Part shown: in pieces, positions 1 through 12,048 of the stretch
Position numbering within the stretch: position 1 is the stretch's first letter
Layout: each line of letters begins with the position of its first letter
DNA from: Cynocephalus volans
Taxonomy: Eukaryota; Chordata; Mammalia; Dermoptera; Cynocephalidae
Length of the DNA stretch: 64,000 bases
Direction of reading: 5' to 3'
Assembly (NCBI RefSeq): GCF_027409185.1
Contig: NC_084475.1
Span: forward strand, 15,272,130-15,336,129
The notes under the pieces: model-generated
The model's database searches: none
What the model saw: the letters and a program-made list of their open reading frames with translations, nothing else
What the model was told of the DNA's origin: nothing
Made by a program: the position numbers and the translations under genes

Positions 1-2412
1 GAATTATATGATGGTCATGCAGTGCCACATTAGAACTGCTAGAACTGCAGCCACAATCAGCAGGACGTTTAGATTATTGAATTAAAATGAGACTACTTTC
101 TTTCAACAACAAATCCCTTGTTATAGAAACCAAGACTTGGGTTTCTAGTGTTGGTGTCCCCCAGCAGCTCTGTAAGCCATAGCCCACCTTCTGTGCAGAG
201 CTGTCCCCATTGAGATTTCCTAAAGTCAAACTTCTGGCATGAGTCTATTTGAAAACTTTTGTTGGTTGTCGTCTTGTATCCGGGAGAGTTATGGGTGAAG
301 CCCCCCATAAATCCAAGGCACATCTCAGTCTCCTTCACTGATGTACCGTCTTTGTTCCAAAGTACTTCACCCCTTTGAAAGTTAACGGGGAATATAAAAC
401 GGAGATACTTAGATGTCACAATGAAATAAAGGCTTCACTTTCTCTGACTTGGCGTTTCTTTTTAAGTTTTTTCCTAAAGTAATACATGCACTAGTTTAAA
501 AGTTCGTTGGACTAAACGGCTTCTAACTGCTCCAGGCCTCCCAGAGGTGATCATTTTCCATTCCTTTAACACATTCTTCGAAGTTCACTGTCTCCATGTT
601 TATATGAATTCATAAATGCATGCACTGCTCTTTTTGACTCATCTTGGATCTGGCCTGTTGACTTCCTCTCTGGCAGGTTTGGACCGAGCTCTCCGTGACT
701 ACCCCACTGCCGTGCTCTGGACTTCACTCGGTCTGTGTCATCACGCATGTGCAGAAGTTACCACCACCTGGCACGGGGTATGCACTCTGTTTGCATTTCC
801 TTTTGCTTCCCTCATTTTGTCTTCCTTGGCTTGCTTTCCTTGGCTGGGCTTTCTTTGAACCGCTTGCTAATCTTCCCCACATTTCCTAGTGGCCTCACCT
901 CTTTACACAACGTCAGTCACACTCAGTAATCTGTTCATTTCAATTTTTTCATAGATGAGTGAAAGAAGATTTTTCAGACTAGTTGTGTGTTAAAGTTTTG
1001 TTACAATCTTGTGTGCAAGGGGCAGGACCCTAGAAGGCCAATTCAGAAGTTCTTCATTTTTAAGTAGGGCTATTTTATAGGAAAATATAAAGGCCAGATT
1101 ATTATTGCTAGGCTAGATACGAAAAGAATCACTGGCTAAAGGTCCTGACAGTCAGCTGGGTGGGTGGGTAACTGGTTTCCCAGAAAACTTACAGATCTTG
1201 CCAATCACTTCCCAGAAGGAAGTTATGAATTATAGCAGGTAAAAGGGGCTCTGTCTCAAGCCTGGTTTAGACCAATCTTTTATTTTATAGTCCCTCTATT
1301 TAATCAGTCATAATAACTGTCTTGGTTAAAATCTCTTATTCAGTGCTGGCACATCTTATTGCATTTTTGGTCTAAGAGCATAAATGAATTTCTTACCTAG
1401 TTCATTGCTTCCCAATCAATGTGCAAAGGGATCCCCCGGAAATCTTGTCAGAGTGCAGCTTCTGGTTCAGCAGGTATGGGGTAGGGCCTGAGATTCTGCA
1501 TTTCTCTCAAGGTCCCAGGCCATGCTGATTCTGCTGGTCTGGGGACCACACCTTGAGTGAGGGAGGGCTTTATCATTTCTCTCAGATGGTGGGACTTACT
1601 CAGGTGTGGGCTTGCTTACATGCACAATCCTGACTTCTAGTGGTATTTATATACACATTGGTGTTACTCCTTTACACCCGTTTCCTGTATTAGGAAGAAT
1701 TTGCCAGCACAGTCCCTTCATTGTCATGATTTCTTGTAGTCTATTCACCTGGGCTTCTATGTTACACATGGTGGATTCTCTGAGGCCTCTTATTTACATA
1801 GCTGCAGCAAGAGGCAATGGTTAATATCCTGACATCTCCTTGCTGTTTGCTTCATAAAACTGGAGTCACATATTGGGTAAATAAAATTGAAAACAAAACC
1901 TTCCAACCCATAAAACCCCTCTACAAAGGTAGAAAAGAAAACAATCTTATATAATATTGAATAAACATTAAACCAGAAGGTTGTGAGCATCACAGGCAGC
2001 CCACTAAAGGAACGGCAGAGGTGGAACGAAGGCTCCCTCTTTCAATAGCTAAGTGGGTGCAGCCTGTCCAGTACCTTCAGTGGGTTTTGCCATTTGGAGT
2101 CATGACAGGTGCAGTGGGACCCATCTCCTCCCAGGAAACAGCAGTCATCTTCCTTGATGAGTACAGTTCAAACAGATGGCTCTCAGGTCCCTGAAGAAAC
2201 ATTCCTAAGTTGTGAGACTAGCAAGAGACTTATTTAGCCACTTAAAAGATTCACACACCTTTGGAAATGGCAGAGAGAAATTTTGAAAGAAAAGGGAATG
2301 GGGTGGAGGGTCTCTTCCCTTGTTTTCAACAGGAAGAATTAAACCTCTAATTTCTAGTTTGTATTTGCCCTTGGATACATGAGATGATTTCTAAGGCCAA
2401 ATAGTTAACTTC
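1..2412. other. Intergenic, no supported gene
   Basis: Unique-looking mammalian sequence. The only long frame is 93-419 on the minus strand (108 residues), with no family resemblance I can name. I see no exon with convincing splice sites and no recognisable young repeat. Confidence 0.5.
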
Positions 2413-2515
2413 CAGGGCTGGCCTGTTAGCTCAGCTGCTTAGAGTGCGGTGTTACAACACCATAAGTCAAGGGTTTGCCCCATACCAGCCCGCTGCCAAA
2501 AAAAAAAAAAAAAAG
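2413..2515 (+). mobile_element. CYN-type SINE monomer
   Basis: tRNA-Ile-like body with the A-box region GTTAGCTCAGCTGCTTAGAG, then an A-tail. The target duplication AGTTAACTTC is present on both sides. Confidence 0.88.
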
Positions 2516-2597
2516 AGTTAACTTCTGTCTGGAAGTTTAAAAAGACTCCAGAAAAACAGTATTATCCTAGAATCTTTCTCTCTCTCTCTCTTTTTTT

Positions 2598-2684
2598 TTT
2601 TTTTTTTTGGGTGTCTGGCTGGTACAGGGATCCTCATCCTTGACCTTGGTGCTATAACCACCGTGCTCTGACTGGCCAGCCCCG
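2598..2684 (-). mobile_element. CYN-type SINE monomer, minus strand
   Basis: Poly-T, then the reverse complement of the tRNA-like body ending GGCCAGCCCC. Confidence 0.85.
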
Positions 2685-5075
2685 CTTTTTCTCTTTTTCT
2701 AACTGCCTTTCATCACCCGTGTTCTCTGAGACCATGAGCCAAACACCATTTAACTCATCCCACCAGGTTTTTCCTGCGGTGCATGGCTATTTGGGCTGCC
2801 CTTCTTGGGATTCCCAAACCTTGCCTGGCCTGCAGAAAGTGATGCAACTACCTGTAAGGCTGGGACTCCTTGGGGTCTCATCCCTGGTGTGACACTTCCG
2901 GCGTAAACAAGATTATACATTAGATGTATCTAATATCCTGGCAGGAAGGAGGACAATTGTTACTGAGCCTATGCAAGGAGCTACTTTGCCAGGAACAGTG
3001 GAGGGACTTTGCAAAGACTTTGTGTCACTATGTGATCACCCTTAGGAGGAGTTTTGTGGACAAGACCAATCTTTGTATGTCGTAATTCTAACCAATTATG
3101 ATAGACTCAGAAATACTCCATTCGAAGTTCATATATCGGTTTTGCCACAGGATGGAGTGGGAAACTTTAAGTTACTGCATCTGAGTTTCCATTTTCTTGT
3201 GAAACGGGCTCCCCATCTACCTCCTGCAGTCACTGTGACAACTAAGTAAGACAGAGCATGTGTAATGCTTATCAAAGGGCACGGGGCGTTCACTGAAGCA
3301 CTGGATTACCATCTTCTAAATTTTCCCCTGGAAAGGAAGCTCCTCCTCTGCCTGATTTTCTGTAGGAAACAGCTGGGAAGGAGGGTCCCAGGAGTTCAGA
3401 GAGCGGGGAGGGGGCTGGGGACTGTAGGTTTTGAAGAGAGGTGGGGTGGGGCGCAGCTACTGTGATGAGAGGGACTGTAGGAGAGAGAAGGCTAAAAAGT
3501 GGGTTTTTTAGGATAACATTGAGACATCCATTCAGTGTGGGGTTGTCAGATTTAGCAAATAAAAGGACAAGACACAGTTAAATTTGAATTTCAGAGAAAC
3601 AACGAATAATTCTTACAAGTCCTAAATATCGCATGGGACGTGCCTATACTAAAAGAAAAAACTACCTGAAATTCAAAGTATAACTGGTTATGCTGTGTTT
3701 TACCTGGCAACCCGAATTCAGTGAAATCTAAATGATTTTTCAAGGTTTCCATGGAGAGTTCTGCCCTTGGCTTCCTCTCGGGGCTGAAACGGGCTTTGAC
3801 TGCTGCATAGACGGTCACTGAGGGACTTTCCTCTTGAACAAAAGAGAGAACTGGCAGCGTTGAACAGTAACTGAGCCCTGTGCTCCTGATAAGGGGCGTT
3901 GGTTAAGAAGCACACCTCCACCCTTTCTGTGTTTCTGGAAACTGTTGATGACCTCAGATTTAGACGAGACTCACAGTTGCTCCCCTTTACCTATGACGAG
4001 GACTATCCCAGACCCTCCAAATTCCTATTTGGAACTGCTTGTCACCACTGATCAGTAGGAAGGAAGTGCTTGTTAGTGAAACTTCTGTTAATTTTTTCCT
4101 TCCCCCAGCCCCTGAACCTTGGCCCCACCTCAGGGGGTACCAGCCCACAGCCCTTCCTAGAGGGGAATAGGATCATCTCAGGCTAAGACCTGCACATCTG
4201 CCCCGTCCAGCCACCCATCCCTCTGCTTCTCACCCTGTTCTTCCTAAGCTTTTTCACTTCTGCCCATAAAAGAAATTTTCCTTTTTGTCTGCACACGCAG
4301 ACCTTGCAGTCAGAGTGTTGTCCCCGTTGAGTAGTACCACCCTGTCCTTGCAGGAGTCCCCTTCCACTAAAGTCTCTACTCCTAAGTCAACCTTTGTTTC
4401 TTATCTGACACTGGGCAGTGAAAATGCCCGGCTCTGCTGGGTTACAGGCACATAGCAGCTCAGCAGACAGTGGAAAGATGACATACTTGGGAGTCAGGCA
4501 GCACCAGGTTCGGGTCCCAGTGCCACCACTGGTTATGTCCTGCTGTGTGGCCTTTGTACTTGCTGTCCTGCCACCTGGAATGCCCTTCCCACTCCCTCTT
4601 GTGATTCAGCTCTCAGCTCAAATACCACCAGTGAGGCCTTCCCCCTCCTCCCAACCTAAAGAGGTGATAACAGGAAAACTTTAGGCAAAATAAATTTAAC
4701 AGAGTTCAGTTGAGCAAAGAATGACTCAGGAATTGAGCAACCCTCAGAACAAGAAGAGGTCCCAAGAACGCTGCTCTGCAGCGCAGGCAGTGGGTATTTA
4801 TAAATAGGAGAAGGGCTGAGGGAAGCAGACACAATGAAAAGTGGATTGATCATTTCAAAGTTACTTTCCTTGTAAAGGTTAAAGCCAAAGGCACTTCCTG
4901 GTCATGGTGGCTAAAACGGGCCTGTTTGGAAATTTGGCTATTATCTGTCTCCTGATTTCTTGCAAGGTCAGATAAAGAACTTAGTTTTGGCATAGTGACT
5001 TGGAACTTCAGTGGCCTACCGATTTTATTGAACGATGGGAAAATCATCATCACTTTGTCCCGTGGTCATCAGATC
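2685..5075. other. Intergenic, mostly unassigned
   Basis: Apart from the MIR/L2 fragments at 4470-4660 nothing is recognisable. No coding signal seen. Confidence 0.45.
4470..4660. repeat. MIR fragment followed by an L2 fragment
   Basis: GGCAGCACCAGGTTCGGGTC resembles the MIR tRNA-like head on the plus strand. From 4560, CACCTGGAATGCCCTTCCC is typical reversed L2. Confidence 0.55.
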
Positions 5076-5659
5076 TGTATTAGTCAGGGTTCTCCAAAGA
5101 GACAGAGCCAATAGTGTGTAAAGGTCAAGGGTTCGGATCCGCGTACCAGCTGGCCATGCAAAACAGCAACAACAACAACAAAACCCAATAGGATATGTAC
5201 ATGAATACATGAGAGGGGATCTGTTAGGGGAACTGGCTCATGTGATTGTGAAGGCTGAGGAGTCCCAGCATAGGGTGTCTGCAAACTGGATGCCAGTAGC
5301 GTGGCTCAGTCCAAGTCTGGAAGCCTCAGATCCAGGGAATCTGATGGTGCCATTGGTGTAAGTCCTGGAACCCAAAAGCTGAAGAGTCAGATTCTGATGT
5401 CCACGGAGAGGAGAGCAGAGTGTGTCCCGGCTGCAGGGGATAGAGAGTGATTCGCCTTTTCCTCTGCTTTTGTTCTCTCCAGGGCCCCAGTGGATTGGAT
5501 GGTGCCCACCCATATTGAGGGCGATCTTTCCCACCCAGTCCACTCAGGCCCACATGCTAATCTCTTCTGGAAACACCCTCATGGACACACCTAAAAAAGA
5601 TAGCCTTACCAGGTTTTTAGGTATTCCTTAATCAAGTTGACACCTAGAATTAGCCATCA
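5076..5659 (-). mobile_element. MaLR-like LTR, minus strand, with a SINE fragment inside
   Basis: Begins TGTATTAGTCAGGGTTCTCC and ends AATTAGCCATCA, the reversed ends of a TG..CA LTR common in placental genomes. A partial SINE interrupts it near 5115-5185. The subfamily is not assigned. Confidence 0.6.
5115..5185 (+). mobile_element. Partial CYN-type SINE
   Basis: Only the second half with the B box (GGGTTCGGATCC) and a CAACAACAAC tail. Flanked by CCAATAGTGTGT and CCAATAGGATATGT. Confidence 0.75.
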
Positions 5660-6281
5660 CATCTATCGGGGCATCTTTTCTGTATGCTTTACTTTTGTTT
5701 GTTTTCCTACAACTAGACAGTTTGCTCCAGGGACGCGGTGGCTGTCTTCTTCACCCTGTGTCCCCAGTGCCCAGCACAGGACCAAGTGTGCAGTCAGTGT
5801 GAATGAGGAAGTGAACACTGGCCTGTGGCCTTGGGCAGCTGCTGCCCACTCCCCCACGTAAGATAGAGTTTAAGCAGGTAACTCTTACAAAAGCCTATGA
5901 TAACGTTACCATCCTCTTTCTATAATACAGTGTTTCTTCCCATTCTGCCATATTTGAGAGAACACTCAGATTAACCTGCAAACGATTGAGTGAGGTTAAG
6001 GTAAAGAGATGTGAGCTTGTGTTGGGGAGGAAAAACTTCCTCTACCCTCTTTACGTTCAATATTGGGGCCTGTGAATTAAAGGCATAAACGACAGATTAG
6101 CCAGAGAAGAGACAGATCCTTTTCTTCAAGTTCACAGAAAAACGTGACTGAAGGAAGTGGTTAGAATCTAGTGAATAGAGCTCATATAGCACCTTAGCAG
6201 GGGAAAGGGAGGGGGAGGACACTTATGGGAAAACAAATGACTTTTAGGAAAGATAAACAAGCTCTTAAGAGAACCGATGGG

Positions 6282-6453
6282 GAGCCAGCCTGTGGCTCAC
6301 TTGGGAGAGTGCGGTCCTGATAACACCAAGGCCACAGGTTTGGATCCCTATATAGGGATGGCCGGTTGGCTCACTTGGGAGAGTGTGGTGCTGACAACAC
6401 CAAGTCGAGGGTTAAGATCCCCTTACCGGTCATCTTTAGAAAAAAAAAAAAAA
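6282..6453 (+). mobile_element. CYN-type SINE dimer
   Basis: Two tRNA-Ile-like modules, the second beginning GGATGGCCGGTTGGCTCAC, then an A-tail. Perfect 12-bp target duplication AGAACCGATGGG at 6270-6281 and 6454-6465. Confidence 0.93.
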
Positions 6454-7111
6454 AGAACCGATGGGAGACATGATGGTTTTGCGACAGTGTCTGTTTAGGT
6501 GATTTCTTATCCTGCTAAGTCCAGTGATAGGTGATAGGAGAGTCAGTTTCCTCTGCTTGGAAATTCCCAAATTCCCCCTGGAGAGAATTTTTGATAGTGG
6601 AATTCTTTGGGGAAGCTCTGCTTTTTATTTTTAAAACACCTCTTATTCTGGATCTCTTCACCTATCTTTTTCTTATCTAATTTTGCTTGGATCCACTTCA
6701 GTGTTAGGAGGCAAACAGGCTCTAGACTCCAGTCCTGAGCTTTTCCTCTCCGCTTCGCCCTGACCCCTCCCGCCTGCTGGGTTTTCCCTGTGAATACTTG
6801 CACCCGGCCTCCAAAGCTGCATTTGGTGCAAGAGCAGCAATTTGATCATCACCAGCAACAGTTCCCATATCCCTCAAGGCATGCAGTTTACCATTAAGGA
6901 ATTGCTTATGTGCTAGAGAAAAACACCTGATCAGTAAAGAGTATTAATGACTTCAGATTCTGGGGCAGGGATGAAGAATCTTATTTATTCAGCCAACCAC
7001 TGTAGACCCACCAGAGAAAGAACAAAGAGCTACAAACAAAAAAAGCTTCCACTTTAGGGCCCCTTACCCCATGCTGGGCTCCAGTCTCCGCGCTTTACCG
7101 TCATCTCGTTT

Positions 7112-7258
7112 TTTTTTTTTTTTTTTTTGTCGTTTTTTCGTGACCGGCACTCAGCCAGTGAGTGCACTGGTCAGTCCTATATAGGATCCGAACCCGCGGC
7201 GGAAGCGTTGCTGCGCTCCCAGCGCAGCACTCTACCAAGTGCGCCACGGGCTCGGCCC
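7112..7258 (-). mobile_element. Chimeric tRNA-derived SINE of a second type
   Basis: Target duplication TACCGTCATCTCGTTT at 7096-7111 and 7259-7274. Read on the minus strand, the head GGGCCGAGCCCGTGGCGCAC and the anticodon arm CTGCGCTGGGAGCGCAG resemble an Ala/Val-like tRNA rather than tRNA-Ile. The second half (ACTCACTGGCTGAGTGCCGG) is related to the second module of the CYN dimers. The tail is CGAAAAAACGACA followed by A's. Confidence 0.85.
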
Positions 7259-7274
7259 TACCGTCATCTCGTTT

Positions 7275-7400
7275 AATCCTCAGAACAGATTTCTGAGGCC
7301 GGTATTGTTCTTATCTCCACTTTATAGAGGAGGATGGAGGCACAGGGGTAGTGACTTGCCCAAGTCACAAGCTAGTGCGTGCTGGACGGTACCCGCCTCT
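7275..7400 (-). repeat. MIR SINE fragment, minus strand
   Basis: TTTATAGAGGAGGATGGAGG and GTGACTTGCCCAAGTCAC match the reversed MIR core. Confidence 0.7.
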
Positions 7401-7480
7401 CACGACATAAAACGAAAAGAAAGAGTCTCATGCATGTGGTTTCAAGCTAACAACAAAATATAAAACTACTATAAGTAATT

Positions 7481-7580
7481 TTTTTTTCTTTTGGCAACTG
7501 GCAGGTACAGGGATTCGAACCCTGGACCTTGGTGTTATCAACACTGCACTTTCTAACCAACTGAGCTAACCAGACTACCT
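7481..7580 (-). mobile_element. CYN-type SINE monomer, minus strand
   Basis: Poly-T, then GGATTCGAACCCTGGACCTT (B box in reverse) and AACTGAGCTAACCAG (A box in reverse). Confidence 0.85.
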
Positions 7581-9712
7581 AAAAGTATTTTAAGTACAAA
7601 ATCCCCATTAGATGTTTCCATTCTATGTTATGCCCAGTTAATGAAGACATAGAATAAGAGAAGGGGAGAGACAGAGACAAATTGAGAAAGTCCAGGAAGC
7701 GCAGGAAAGAGAAACAGAGAAACCTGTAGACCAGAGAAGATCTTCACCCCCCCCCCCCACACACACAATGGAAATGAGACTAAATCATGACATTCTCACA
7801 CACTGAGGGTCTTGGCTGATCCCAGTGATTTAAAGGTGTCTTCCTCCGACTTCTTGCTAACAACAACACAGGCATATTTGTAAATATGGGATTCTAAAGG
7901 TTTTACATGTGCTAGTGGTTGAGATGGTTTCAAAGCTTTACTTGGAGTTTATCTGAAAGTCACTTCGAGAAAAGATTTTGTCTACTGGTTTTACTCTATA
8001 GTCCCTGAGTGTGACAATTTGGAGTGATGTTTATGTCATTGTTTTCAGTCCTCTCCATCACACACACACCCGTACACACACACACACACACACACACACG
8101 GACTCACATCTCCCCCATTTAAGCGGTTTTCTTCCAGCCCTTTGGGTAAGTGTGTAGTGGGGATCAAATAGATATGTTCAGTACCATCTTTTGGTGATAA
8201 AGCAGCTCGGCACTGTCTGTGCTTTTCCATTGTCCTCCTCTAGTGTCCTGAGTTTCTGTGTTACACATGGTCATCACAACCTGGGTCTGGCAGGAGGGAA
8301 GCCCTGTTACAGAGCTGAGTCCAGCATGTCTTCTCTGGACAGGTGGCAGGTGGCTTGACCCCATGCTGCCCACAGGTAAATGAAATGAAACAAAGAGCCA
8401 GAGGGATGGGGACCCCAGTTTTATAAGATTATTGTATATACAATTCATTTTATATTCCAAACAAGATATCAGTCCTGTTAAAACTGATCATCCCAAGAAA
8501 AAAATTCTGACAGCTCAGTAGTAAAGGAAGATTAATCTGATTTTTTAACTGCCTCCTTCTGAAAAAGAATTAATTGAAATTAACTGTTCAAAGGTTTATT
8601 TTCTCTTTACTTTCTGTAGCTTTTATTTTGTATGCCTGGTCTTGGATGTATGTACTGTTCCACATATTCTAAACGAATAGAAGAGTCCACAAGTACTTAG
8701 CATCTACTAATTTGCAGCTGTCAAAGAGTCCCCAGCCTTATTGCAGTTCAGCAGACAGCTGTTGCATTAAAGTGCGTACAATGCTAATATCCCAGTATGC
8801 CCATTTTGTGAAAGTGGTGTCATAATTCATCACAGTTTGTAGGCTTGCACATTTTCCTTGGAATACGCTGCGGTCCCCTGTGCTGCTTAATTCTGCATTT
8901 TCTGTGCAAATGACACAACAGTTGGAACTGCAGGCCAACTGCTTTGCTTTTCATGTTCATCATGTTACCCAGAACAGAGGCATGGACTTGTTTGCTTGGT
9001 TTTCACTGAGGAACATTCTTTGTCTTCCAAGGAATACATAAAGAGTTCCTGTCTTAGAACACAAAGCTCTGAACAGTGACTTTTCCACTGAAGTAATTAG
9101 ACTGGTTGACCAAGCTCTGGAGAGGAAACATTCTTGGTTGCCAGGTTGCAGGGAGGGGAAGTAGTCTGTATTGTGGAACTGAAGAAAAATGATTGTTTCT
9201 GCGGGTGATAGTCCTCAGTCTCCCTTTAGAGACCCTCGATTGCAGTGATCAGTTATGGAAGTGGCTCTGGGAATAGCCACTTGCCCCAGTGATAGGTATG
9301 GATGAGGAGCCAGCCAGCGGGCTGTGTCACGGACTTTTACCACTGGCAGACGTACTTCTATGAATAAAAGAAGGCTGATGCATTTGGGCATTTAATTCTC
9401 AAAATTAGCCAAAACTGGAAGCAACCAAAGACAGATAGGGGAAATTAGTTAAGGAAATTATGGTACAGTGGAAAGATGCTTATGATATTTTGATGAGTGA
9501 GGGAAAAGAATAGGCTTCAGCGTAAGAACTCCAGGAATCTGACCTTGGGGCCTTTTCCCAGGCTGGGTGGACACTCAGTCTGGATTTGCCCTGACTAAAA
9601 ACATTTTCCTTTGTTGCACTGAAAATGATTTCATCTTATTTGTTGTACTGCCTGAGATGTCATCAATTGGTGATTAGAGTTGATAGCATGTTCTTAAAAA
9701 TGTGAAACGTGA
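7581..9712. other. Intergenic, unassigned
   Basis: Contains a short C-run at 7747-7758 and the CA microsatellite. No supported gene. Confidence 0.45.
8063..8099. repeat. (CA)n microsatellite
   Basis: About 18 near-perfect CA units with one CGTA interruption at the left. Confidence 0.9.
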
Positions 9713-9881
9713 GGGCCGGCCTGTGGCTCACTTGGGAGAATGTGGTGCTAATAACACCAAGGCCACGGGTTTGGATCCCTATATAGGGATGGCCGGTTAG
9801 CTCACTTGGGAGGGCATGGTGCTGACAACACCAAGCAAGGGTTGAGATCCCCTTACCAGTCATCTTTTAGAAAAAAAAAAA
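9713..9881 (+). mobile_element. CYN-type SINE dimer
   Basis: Starts GGGCCGGCCTGTGGCTCAC, second module GGATGGCCGGTTAGCTCAC, A-tail. Flanking repeats GTGAAACGTG and GTGAAACATG. Confidence 0.92.
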
Positions 9882-11944
9882 GTGAAACATGCAAGGCCCC
9901 CTAGCCCATTAGGAATGGACTGTTTTACTCACCTCGCTTTGCTGCACATATCTGAGTTCATTAGGTGTCTACCTGGGGCATAACATGATGCCATCTCTGG
10001 CAGACGAGGACAGAGCTATGTAGCTTCATGGTCTACCTGCTTGTCCTACTCCCCAAGTAGGGAATGCACCCATAATCGGAGGTTGCCCCAATGTTTTCGA
10101 ACCTTATCTGCACATTCCAATTGAGCATCACTTTTCCAACATAGAAATATACAACCTGCTGAAGTTCAGATACATGATTTAGATTCAAGTAATTGCATGT
10201 TCCTGCAGGAGACTTTGTCTCAGAACTGCTTGTGTGGAGAACAAGGCAGGACACAGGCCATCACTGTGTTGGCATGGATTGTGGCAGAGGGAGTGTGGTT
10301 CTGGAGACAGGAGCCAAGACAGCAGTGTCCTGATGTGGCCCTGCCTAGTCCTGGGGAGGTGGCAGCTCCCTTGGTGAGCCAAGTCTTAGTGTGATTTGGG
10401 AAGCTGGTTGTCCCTGGAAACCTGCCTAGTGCCTGCATCTCTGGCCCTCCCAGCACTTCTGTGAGTTCTCTATATCCCTTCATAAGCCCCTTTTGGGCTG
10501 AATTAGATGGAGTGGATCCTGTTATCTGTACCCAAGACTCCCCTGGCTACTGAAGATGGAGTAAAGAAAGCAGGGGGCAGGGAAAAGAGACATCAGGAAG
10601 AGGTAGAAGTGTACAGAAAGATATGGGATGTTGGCAAATATTTTGAATAATGGTCATCATTTATTGAGGCCGTACCATGCACAGTATCTCTAACCCTTAC
10701 AGTAACTCTGTTAGGCATTATTATTCCCATTTTACAGATGAGGAAATGGGCTTAGAATGGTTAGGGGGCCTGCCCAAGGCCACACAGCCTTTAACGATGA
10801 CTTGGGAAATCTAACCCAGATCCTTTGTGCACAGAGCCTAGGCTCTCCCCACTTTGTTACTCTGCCCAGGTCAGCCCTGCGTGCAGAAAGGAGTGGAAAC
10901 TCCTTCCCCACTGCTTTTGCTCCTCTCAGCTTCCCACTCTGAGGCCAGCCAGCCAGCTAGTATGAGTAACACTACAGATTACCAGTATAGGCTTAGACTG
11001 TTATGTAGGCATTCATTAGTCAGGAACAGCCCATACATTAGAAAACATTGATATACTAAGGAAAAACTCCCAGAATAGATGACCAACTGCAAACAGAGTC
11101 CACCACGAAGGGGACGGGATTACAGGAGCTATTTACTTCCTGCATTCAACAGTTGTGCTGTTTGAATTTTTTACCAAAAGTAGGTGTACTGCTTTTTTAA
11201 TCATCTGTTGCAATTAGTGCCACCAAATCAGTTGTTTAAGAGGGATAGGAAGTCAAGAAAACAAACTGTGGTTATTACTGAGTGGTGGGATTATAGGTGA
11301 TCTTTATTTTTTTTATGCATTTCTGCATTAAACATGTTTCTAAAATGAGCATGTCCTCTTGTTGCTTTTAGAAAACCGTTACTCAAACTGGATTGCCCCG
11401 TGAGACACTGACGAGTTCACATTACTGGGAGTCCAGCTGAGGAAGTAGGGCCCCAGGCATGGCAGGAACAGCAGTGTCACCAAAGACCCTCTTTGCTTCT
11501 TCCCCCTCTCCTCTCTGCAACTTCAGTGTCCTTGCCACCAATGGCCACTTCCCGTCATGGACACAGCATGGCTACAGCAGCCCAGCAATCAGAGTGGACA
11601 CAACAGCATCCACAGGCAAGTGGGGTGTTCTTTTTTGGTGTCTCTTTTTAAAGAGTGTGGAACCCTTTCAGAAACCCCTTAACTGGGTCACATTCCCACT
11701 GAGTCCCTGGCAGGAGGGACGACTTAGACTCTGACCTGCCTGCTGGAGCTGGGGCAGGGGCCAGTTTCCTCTGAGACCCCAGCATGTGAAGGAACGTGGA
11801 TGCCTGAATAAAGTCGGGGCCTGGGGAAGGAAGATGTGGGGAAACCAATGCCATGTACACAGTCTGTGTGTCTGCTAGGGAATGTATTCTTTTTTTAATT
11901 TAAAAAATTTCATCGATTTAAAAACATTTTAAAAATTACCCTTC
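9882..11944. other. Intergenic with one MIR
   Basis: Beyond the MIR at 10640-10830 nothing is recognised. Open frames at 10185-10483 and 11459-11860 lie over each other on both strands and look like chance. Confidence 0.45.
10640..10830 (-). repeat. MIR SINE, minus strand
   Basis: CCATTTTACAGATGAGGAAA followed by GCCCAAGGCCACACAGC is the reversed MIR core. Confidence 0.8.
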
Positions 11945-12048
11945 TGGGCCGGCCTGTGGCTCACTTGGGAGAGTGTGATGCTGACAACACCAAGTCAAGG
12001 GTTAAGATCCCCTTACCGATCATCTTTAAAAAAAAAAAAAAAAAAAAA
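11945..12048 (+). mobile_element. CYN-type SINE monomer
   Basis: A single module ending CCCCTTACCGATCATC plus A-tail. It looks like the outer parts of a dimer with the middle removed. Confidence 0.87.
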
